Source: Bosea sp. AS-1
Lineage (GTDB): Bacteria; Pseudomonadota; Alphaproteobacteria; Rhizobiales; Beijerinckiaceae
Assembly: GCF_002220095.1 (NCBI RefSeq)
Contig: NZ_CP022372.1
Coordinates: forward strand, 2,452,501-2,516,500
Direction of reading: 5' to 3'
DNA length: 64,000 nucleotides
This document shows positions 58,699 through 64,000 of the stretch, piece after piece; position 1 is the stretch's first letter, and the number at the start of each line of letters is the position of its first letter. The translations under genes were made by a program, and so were the position numbers. The notes below the pieces were generated by a model, which was not told the origin of the DNA, did not search any database, and saw nothing but the letters and a program-made list of their open reading frames with translations.

Positions 58699-59199
58699 CT
58701 AGCTCGGCTTGGCCGCTCCGCCGACCTTGCCGATATCGGCCGCGACAATCTCCTCGGTACATTGCACCAGCAGGTCGGTGCTGCGCGTCAGGAAATCGGT
58801 GACCAGCCGGAGCGTCGTGTCGTCGAAGCTCGACCAAAGCGCACGCATGGCGATGCGGCGCGGTTCGTAGGCTGCCTCGATCGGCGCCGTCGCAGCCCGC
58901 ACCACGCTGATCAGCATCCTCCTGCGATCGGCCTCGTCGCGGCGGCGGATGACGTATCCGCGGGCGGCCAGCCTGTCGACGAGGGCCGTCACGGAGCCCG
59001 AAGTCAGGCCGGTGGCCGTGGCGAGTTCGCCGGCCGTGACGGTCTCACGCAGGAAAATGAGATCGAGCACTTCCAGATCGGTTGGGTGCAGGCCGAAATG
59101 CTTGGCCATTGCGGCGCTGCTGAGCACGCTCTGCGCTCCCATCCGCCTCACGGCGTGGCCGAGCTGACGCAACAGCATGTCGTCGTCGCGATCGGACAT
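58699..59199 (-). CDS. MarR-family transcriptional regulator
   Basis: A 166-residue winged-helix repressor. LHPTDLEVLDLIF starts the DNA-binding domain, TAGELATATGLTSGSVTALVDRLAARGYVIRR is the recognition helix region and DEADRRRMLISV the wing. The N- and C-terminal helices form the dimer. It lies five bases after the membrane-protein gene on the same strand, and a perfect palindrome at 59715-59737 upstream of both is the probable operator. The ligand is not known. Confidence 0.92.
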   Translation of the reverse strand: MSDRDDDMLLRQLGHAVRRMGAQSVLSSAAMAKHFGLHPTDLEVLDLIFLRETVTAGELATATGLTSGSVTALVDRLAARGYVIRRRDEADRRRMLISVVRAATAPIEAAYEPRRIAMRALWSSFDDTTLRLVTDFLTRSTDLLVQCTEEIVAADIGKVGGAAKPS

Positions 59200-59204
59200 C
59201 TCGA

Positions 59205-59672
59205 TCAGATCCCGGTGCTTCGGACGGCCGTCCAGAAGGCCACCAGCAGCGCGGCCAGCGTCGCGAGATCGAGGAGCATTCTGAGGCGGCTGCGGCGAGT
59301 CCAGCTCAGCGCCGCTTCCTGTGAGAACTCGCCCGCTTCGGCTCGCTCGAAAGCGAGGGCCTTCGGGATGAAATCGAATGCCGACCAGATGCGCATCATC
59401 GCATGGGTGGCGAGCGCGATCAGGAGCCCGAGCCGAACATCGTTGTCCCCCCAGGCAACCACCAGCGCCGTGATGAGCAGAAGCTCGAAGGCGATATGCG
59501 CTGGGATCCAGAAGCGCTTGCGCGACACTCCGCCATGCACCGGCTGGACCAGCGCAGGCCGGCGCGGCCAGGCGGGGTCGATCACGATGAACTCATAGAG
59601 GCCGCCGCCGATCCCGATCACGGCGGCCAGGATCGTTATTCCAATGATAATCTCGACGGATGTTGGCGCCAT
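59205..59672 (-). CDS. Four-helix membrane protein co-transcribed with MarR
   Basis: A 155-residue protein with four hydrophobic stretches: SVEIIIGITILAAVIGIGGGLYEFIV, WIPAHIAFELLLITALVVAW, LGLLIALATHAMMRIWSAF and the C-terminal LLDLATLAALLVAFW. The start at 59672 has a perfect AGGAGGG site eight bases upstream. The ADxxE-like and PK/R loop residues are not diagnostic. It is probably the target of the MarR regulator that follows five bases later; small efflux accessory or membrane stress proteins are often paired with MarR, but I assign no function. Confidence 0.75.
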   Translation of the reverse strand: MAPTSVEIIIGITILAAVIGIGGGLYEFIVIDPAWPRRPALVQPVHGGVSRKRFWIPAHIAFELLLITALVVAWGDNDVRLGLLIALATHAMMRIWSAFDFIPKALAFERAEAGEFSQEAALSWTRRSRLRMLLDLATLAALLVAFWTAVRSTGI

Positions 59673-59714
59673 CCCCACCCTCCTTGCGAAAATGCGCGGC
59701 GGAGCATGGTTCAT

Positions 59715-59737
59715 TTTATCTTGATGATCAAGATAAA
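59715..59737. promoter_or_regulatory. Putative MarR operator
   Basis: TTTATCTTGA (59715-59724) and TCAAGATAAA (59728-59737) form a perfect 10-bp inverted repeat around TGA, the usual size and TTGA...TCAA shape of MarR-family sites. It lies 42 bases before the start codon of the membrane-protein-marR operon, where it could overlap the promoter. Confidence 0.75.
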
Positions 59738-59859
59738 TAAGGGCGACGGCGCAGCCATGGACAAGTGAGCGATGTCCGCTGAGCAGCGGGACACGCGGCT
59801 GGAAAGGCGATGCGAGGCCGTGAAGCCGTGAGCGTCAGCACGTTCCTATATGCGGCCGC

Positions 59860-60708
59860 TCAGACGGCGATGTTGTCGATCAGCCGGGTGCTGCCGATGC
59901 GCGCCGCGAGCAGCAGGCGGATCGGTCCATCGGTCAATGCGGTGACCGGGGCAAGCGTCTCGGCGTGGCGCGCTTCGAGATAATCGAGCTCGAAGCCGGC
60001 GATGATGATCTCGTTCTGGGCATCGGCAACCGCCTGGAAGAGGGGATCCTCGTTGCGGATGCGCGCTGCGAGATCCTGCATGACGCGGTGGAGGATCGGC
60101 GCCAGCGCGCGATGCTCGGCCGAGAGGTAGCGGTTGCGAGAGGACATGGCGAGGCCATCCGCCTCCCGGATTGTCGGCAGCGGGACGATGCGGATGCCGA
60201 GGTCGAGGTCCGCCGCCATGCGGGTGACGACCTTGAGCTGCTGGTAGTCCTTCTCGCCGAAGATGGCATAGTCGGCGCGCGACTGCGTGAACAGCTTGCA
60301 GCAAACCGTTGCGACACCTTCGAAATGCGTCGGGCGGAAGCGGTCTTCCAGGCTGACGGCGGCGGGGCCGAGCAACAGCACGCGGGTGGCGAAGCCGGCC
60401 GGATACATCTCCTCGACCGAGGGAAAGAAGACCGCGTCCGCTCCCGCGGCGACGAGCTTGGCGCAATCGTCGTCGAAGGTGCGGGGATATTTCTTGAAGT
60501 CCTCGTGAGGGGCGAACTGGGTCGGGTTGACGAAAATCGAGACGATGACGCGCCGTGCATGGCGCTGACCCTCCGTCACGAGCGCGATATGGCCTTCGTG
60601 CAAGGCGCCCATGGTCGGAACCAGCGCCACCTCCTCGCCAGCCGCATGCCAGCCGGCGACGGCTTCACGCATGGCCGCGACCGTCTCGAAAATCGTGATC
60701 CCGGCCAT
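59860..60708 (-). CDS. panC: Pantothenate synthetase
   Basis: A 282-residue cytosolic enzyme joining D-pantoate and beta-alanine with ATP. PTMGALHEGHIALV holds the HIGH motif, SIFVNPTQFAPHEDFKKYPR follows, then FGEKDYQQLKVV and the KMSKS-like SSRNRYLSAEHRA. Length is normal. GGAGGAGA precedes the ATG at 60708. panB and panD are not in the window. The gene diverges from the VWA-like gene at 60808. Confidence 0.95.
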   Translation of the reverse strand: MAGITIFETVAAMREAVAGWHAAGEEVALVPTMGALHEGHIALVTEGQRHARRVIVSIFVNPTQFAPHEDFKKYPRTFDDDCAKLVAAGADAVFFPSVEEMYPAGFATRVLLLGPAAVSLEDRFRPTHFEGVATVCCKLFTQSRADYAIFGEKDYQQLKVVTRMAADLDLGIRIVPLPTIREADGLAMSSRNRYLSAEHRALAPILHRVMQDLAARIRNEDPLFQAVADAQNEIIIAGFELDYLEARHAETLAPVTALTDGPIRLLLAARIGSTRLIDNIAV

Positions 60709-60807
60709 TGTCGTCTCCTCCGCCTGGCGGACGGGTAGCAAATGCGGTCGCTCTGGCCAATATCAGGATCAGGACAGGACGCGATTCAGGAAGGCCGCCG
60801 ACGCATC

Positions 60808-61548
60808 ATGGGCGAAAAGAACGATCGGGCCGTCGGGAAGACCGCCAGCAGCGTGCCGGCAGGGCCATCGCAGCCGGGCGAGATCGACCGCTTCCTCGGC
60901 GCGGCCAGGCGCCTCGCGCCGCTGGCGACGAGGACGGCCGGGCGCCTCGTCTTCGCTCTGGATGCGACGATGAGCCGGCAGCCGACATGGGATCTCGCTT
61001 GCTCGCTGCAGGGGCGGATGTTCGAAGTTGCAGCCGAAAGCGGCGGCCTTGCGGTGCAGCTCGTCTATTTCCGCGGGCTCGGCGAATGCCGGGCCTCCGG
61101 CTGGGTCGGCGAGCCAGAGCGTCTGAAGGGGCTGATGGGGCGGATCGCCTGCGAGGGCGGGCAGACACAGATCGCGCGGGTGCTCCGGCATGTGCGCGAC
61201 GAGGCGCGGAGCGTGCCCTTGCGCGCCTTCGTCTTCGTCGGCGATGCGATGGAGGAGGATGTCGATGCGCTCGCGACGCTGGCGGGCGAACTGGGCCTGC
61301 GCGGCATACGCGGCTTCATCTTCCAGGAGGGGCATGAACCGGCGGCGAGTTCTGCCTTCGCGACAATCGCGCGACTGACGGGCGGCGCGCATGCCCGTTT
61401 CGACGCCTCGGCGCCGGCTTCTCTGCTGGAGCTGCTGCGCGGCGCCGCGGCTTATGCTGCCGGCGGGCGCGAGGCGATGTTGCGCCTCGCCGGTTCGAGC
61501 CCGGCCGTGAAGGGGCTGATCGTGGCAATGGAAGGAGGGCGCGGGTGA
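60808..61548 (+). CDS. VWA-like domain protein of unknown function
   Basis: A 246-residue protein. RLVFALDATMSRQPTWDLA resembles the first part of a von Willebrand A domain with a degenerate MIDAS (Asp-x-Thr-x-Ser), GGQTQIARVLRHV may carry the second metal residue, and FVFVGDAMEEDVDALATLAGEL the third strand. No signal peptide or membrane helix is visible. It overlaps the J-domain gene by four bases (GTGA), so the two products are expected to work together. The start at 60808 gives MGEKNDRAV. Confidence 0.68.
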   Translation: MGEKNDRAVGKTASSVPAGPSQPGEIDRFLGAARRLAPLATRTAGRLVFALDATMSRQPTWDLACSLQGRMFEVAAESGGLAVQLVYFRGLGECRASGWVGEPERLKGLMGRIACEGGQTQIARVLRHVRDEARSVPLRAFVFVGDAMEEDVDALATLAGELGLRGIRGFIFQEGHEPAASSAFATIARLTGGAHARFDASAPASLLELLRGAAAYAAGGREAMLRLAGSSPAVKGLIVAMEGGRG

Positions 61549-62264
61549 GCCTGCTCTACGGCGTCGCCGTCCTGATCCTGGTCTGGTGGCTGGCGAAGCT
61601 CTTTGCCGGTGCCAATCCGAAAGTCCTGGCCAAGCTCGGCAAGACCGTGGGAGGTGTCGCCTCGCTCGGCGTCGCCGCCCTGCTGATGGCACGCGGCCGG
61701 ATGGACATGGCCGTCTTCCTCGGCGGCATCGGCGCCTGGCTGCTCGGTTGGAGTGCGACCGGGCCAGGCGGCATCCGCTTTCCCTGGGCCGACCGCAGCG
61801 GCCCGACGCCAGGCGCGACGTCGAAGGTGCAGTCGCTCCTGCTGGAGATGGAGCTCGACCACGACAGCGGCGCGATGCGCGGCAAGGCCAGGAGCGGAAC
61901 TTATGCCGGGCGCGATCTCGACAGTCTCGCGCCGGCCGATCTCAGCGCCCTGATGCGCGATTGCCTGGCGCGGGATCCCGACGGAGCCCGCCTGCTAGAG
62001 GCATATCTCGACCGCCGGTCGCCCGGCTGGCGTGAAGACGCTCAGCGTGACGGTGACGCGGGGCAGCGCGGCGCGCCGGGCGCGGGCGCGATGACGCAGC
62101 AAGAGGCCTACGAGATCCTGGGGCTTCAGCCGGGGGCGGGCGAGGAGGCGGTCCGCGAAGCCCACCGGGCTTTGATGAAGCGGATTCACCCGGATGCCGG
62201 CGGCACGAGCGGCCTTGCCGCTCGCGTCAACCAGGCCAAGGACGTCCTTCTGAAGCGGGGGTAG
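61545..62264 (+). CDS. Membrane-anchored J-domain protein
   Basis: A 239-residue protein beginning with GTG at 61545. An N-terminal hydrophobic stretch (residues 2-20) and a second (about 40-70) anchor it in the membrane; a middle segment of about 90 residues precedes a C-terminal J-domain, AYEILGLQPGAGEEAVREAHRALMKRIHPDAGG with the HPD motif. The short C-terminal J-domain after membrane helices is the Tim14/DjlA-like arrangement, which would recruit DnaK at the inner membrane. Overlap with the VWA-like gene suggests a joint role. Confidence 0.85.
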   Translation: MSLLYGVAVLILVWWLAKLFAGANPKVLAKLGKTVGGVASLGVAALLMARGRMDMAVFLGGIGAWLLGWSATGPGGIRFPWADRSGPTPGATSKVQSLLLEMELDHDSGAMRGKARSGTYAGRDLDSLAPADLSALMRDCLARDPDGARLLEAYLDRRSPGWREDAQRDGDAGQRGAPGAGAMTQQEAYEILGLQPGAGEEAVREAHRALMKRIHPDAGGTSGLAARVNQAKDVLLKRG

Positions 62265-62319
62265 CGCCGGGTTCTGGGAGTAGGTCGGCGACATGGCGTG
62301 AACTCCTTTCCCGGGCCGG

Positions 62320-63975
62320 TCAGCTCTTGGTGGCGAAGCAGGAGAAGCCGCCGCGCTTCAGCTTGGCGCAGGCGTTCTGCGCATCCTTCGAGTCGTCGAA
62401 GCCGGCGAAGCGGGCGCGGAAGAGGGTGGAGCCGCCCTTCTCGACCTTCTCGGTGAAGCCGGAGGCGCTGGCGAGCGAGCCTGCCGCCTTGGTGCGAGCC
62501 CGGGCGAGGATCTCCTTGGCCTTGGCCTCGTCGTCGGTCGCGCCGAGCTGGATCACCCACTTGCCGGAGGCGACGACCGCCGCCTGATGTGACATCGCCG
62601 GGGCCGGCTCGGGGGCCTGGATCCTGGCGGGGACCGCATCCGACTTGCGGGCGACGCTTGCCGCGACGGGCTCGGCCCGGTTCTCGGCAACCTTGACGGG
62701 CGCGGCGGCTGGCTCAGCCAGCTTGGCGATGGACGAGGTGGTGTCGACGTTCGCCGGCGGGCGCAGGACCTTGGCGTCGGCCGGCTGGGCGCCGATCGAC
62801 CAGCGCATGGCCGACGGTGTCGTGGTGGCAGTGACCGGGCGCATGTTGGAAATCTGCAGCGGCTGGCCGGCGGAAACCGGGCGCGGCGGCGCGATCGGCG
62901 TCTGGGTCGGCATCGGCGCATAGGCGCGGGCGGCAGCCGGCAGCGGCGCCGAAACGGTTTCCGGGCGCGGCACGGGGATCGGTGCGGGTTCGGCGGCGGC
63001 GACGCGCGGACGCTCCTCCGGCCGGACGCGCTCCTCGGGACGCGGCCTCTCCTCGCGTTCCGGCGCCTCGGCGACCATCACCGAGGAGCGGCCGCTGGTG
63101 GTGGCGCGCGGCAGATTGGCGAGGACGAGATCGGTCATGATCTTGTCGCGGGATGCGCCGGAACGGCCGCCGAGAACGACGGAGACGATCTGGTGGCCGT
63201 CGGCCCTGGCAGAGGTCATCAGGTTGAAGCCGGAGGCGCGTGTGTAGCCGGTCTTGATGCCGTCGACGCCCTCGACCTTGCCGAGCAGGCGGTTATGGCC
63301 GCGGATCGTGCGGCTGCCATATTGGAAGGCGCGCGTCTGGAAGAGCGGGAAATAGCGCGGGAAGCGCTCCTGGATGGCGCGGGCGAGAATGGTGAGGTCG
63401 CGTGCCGTCGTCAGATTCGGCGGCGAATGCGGCAGGCCATGCGGGTTGTAGAAGCGGGTCGAACCCATGCCGAGCGAGCGGGCCTTGCGCGTCATCTGTT
63501 CGGCGAAGGCCTCTTCCGAGCCGGCGATGTTCTCTGCCACCACCACCGAGGAATCGTTGGCGGACAGCGTGATCATGCTCTTGATCGCGTCGCCGACCGA
63601 CAGGGTGGTGCCGGCGCGCAGGCCGAGCTTGGTCGGCGGCTGCGAGGCCGCGTAAGACGAGACCTTGAGCTCGGAATCCATATCGAAGCGGCCGCGCTCC
63701 ATCTGCTCGAACAGCATGTAGAGCGTCATGACCTTGGTGAGGGAGGCCGGGATGCGCGCGGCATCCTCGTTGACCGCATGCAGCGTGCGGCCGCTCTTCA
63801 CATCGACGACCATCGCCGCATAGGGGGGGGTATAACCCCCGCCGCCAGCGTGATGACGGCGCTTGCGCGCCTCGGCGGGGGAGGTGGCCATGGTGGCCGC
63901 CACAGCGACCACTCCGATCAGCCCGACGACGACCCGCAGACGCGGCCGCCGCAACCCAACGCAACCAAGCACCAT
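62320..63975 (-). CDS. dacA: D-alanyl-D-alanine carboxypeptidase with SPOR domain
   Basis: A 551-residue exported S11 penicillin-binding protein. A signal/anchor lies at residues 14-32, Ser78-Leu-Thr-Lys81 is the catalytic SxxK, Ser138-Ala-Asn140 the SxN and Lys241-Thr-Gly the KTG triad. A Pro/Glu/Arg-rich linker of about 170 residues leads to a SPOR domain (residues about 478-551), which binds glycan strands lacking stem peptides at division sites. It trims D-Ala from pentapeptides. A run of eight C (codons 49-51) lies early in the gene. ATG at 63975 is preferred to TTG at 63993. Confidence 0.92.
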   Translation of the reverse strand: MVLGCVGLRRPRLRVVVGLIGVVAVAATMATSPAEARKRRHHAGGGGYTPPYAAMVVDVKSGRTLHAVNEDAARIPASLTKVMTLYMLFEQMERGRFDMDSELKVSSYAASQPPTKLGLRAGTTLSVGDAIKSMITLSANDSSVVVAENIAGSEEAFAEQMTRKARSLGMGSTRFYNPHGLPHSPPNLTTARDLTILARAIQERFPRYFPLFQTRAFQYGSRTIRGHNRLLGKVEGVDGIKTGYTRASGFNLMTSARADGHQIVSVVLGGRSGASRDKIMTDLVLANLPRATTSGRSSVMVAEAPEREERPRPEERVRPEERPRVAAAEPAPIPVPRPETVSAPLPAAARAYAPMPTQTPIAPPRPVSAGQPLQISNMRPVTATTTPSAMRWSIGAQPADAKVLRPPANVDTTSSIAKLAEPAAAPVKVAENRAEPVAASVARKSDAVPARIQAPEPAPAMSHQAAVVASGKWVIQLGATDDEAKAKEILARARTKAAGSLASASGFTEKVEKGGSTLFRARFAGFDDSKDAQNACAKLKRGGFSCFATKS

Positions 63976-64000
63976 GAATGGCCCCGAACTCAAAACTCAC

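Overview
The window is about 64 kb of high-GC chromosome from an alphaproteobacterium, most likely of the order Hyphomicrobiales (Rhizobiales). The evidence is the gene order rpoC-rpsL-rpsG-fusA-tuf-rpsJ...adk...rpsM-rpsK-rpoA-rplQ, the short-LID adenylate kinase, two copies of a hairpin repeat with a CCGAAA/TTTCGG core of a kind common in rhizobial genomes, sites of the alphaproteobacterial LexA form GAAC-N7-GAAC, and genes typical of the group (DUF1489 protein, DmeRF-type metal efflux, lipB beside a small FliN-like gene). Genus cannot be fixed by reading alone; a Bosea-like or Methylobacterium-like organism is an inference. No phage, insertion sequence or CRISPR array was seen.

Region 1 (1-21.4 kb) is the str-S10-spc-alpha ribosomal supercluster. 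It runs from the end of rpoC through rpsL, rpsG, fusA, tuf, the S10 and spc genes, secY and adk, then rpsM, rpsK, rpoA and rplQ. Deviations from the textbook layout are a terminator-like hairpin between tuf and rpsJ, two palindromic repeats placed in the rpsQ-rplN and rplR-rpsE gaps, and a periplasmic ABC solute-binding protein gene inserted between adk and rpsM. Strong intrinsic terminators follow rpoC, adk, rpoA and rplQ.

Region 2 (21.4-35.7 kb) holds single genes and short operons: glutamate dehydrogenase, a stand-alone BLUF blue-light sensor convergent to it, a periplasmic DegP/HtrA protease overlapping rarA, small exported or membrane proteins, an RluC/RluD-type pseudouridine synthase with a disordered basic N-terminus, a PsiF-repeat protein preceded by a mirrored pair of LexA-like boxes, a HAD phosphatase, propionyl-CoA carboxylase alpha chain, a GST-like protein, a YdcF/DUF218 protein and a rhodanese.

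Region 3 (36-47.7 kb) holds an ABC exporter, a DUF3592-like protein, a gamma-glutamylcyclotransferase-like gene, isovaleryl-CoA dehydrogenase, a dmeR-dmeF-like cobalt/nickel efflux operon with a 15-bp perfect inverted repeat as likely operator, an M14 metallopeptidase, a ZntB/CorA transporter, two tandem paralogous GH25 muramidases (one secreted, one lipoprotein), tRNA-Leu(GAG) and a small FliN-like protein.

Region 4 (47.8-64 kb) holds lipB, a glycine-zipper lipoprotein, methylcrotonyl-CoA carboxylase beta and alpha chains separated by four unrelated genes, a Tat-exported dienelactone hydrolase-like protein, two SDR enzymes, an APH-like kinase, a MarR regulator with its putative palindromic operator, panC, a VWA-like/J-domain membrane protein pair, and a D-alanyl-D-alanine carboxypeptidase with a SPOR domain at the right edge. 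Isovaleryl-CoA dehydrogenase and both methylcrotonyl-CoA carboxylase chains together give the first two acyl-CoA steps of leucine breakdown, and pccA belongs to propionyl-CoA use, so branched-chain and odd-chain acyl-CoA metabolism is a theme of the non-ribosomal part.
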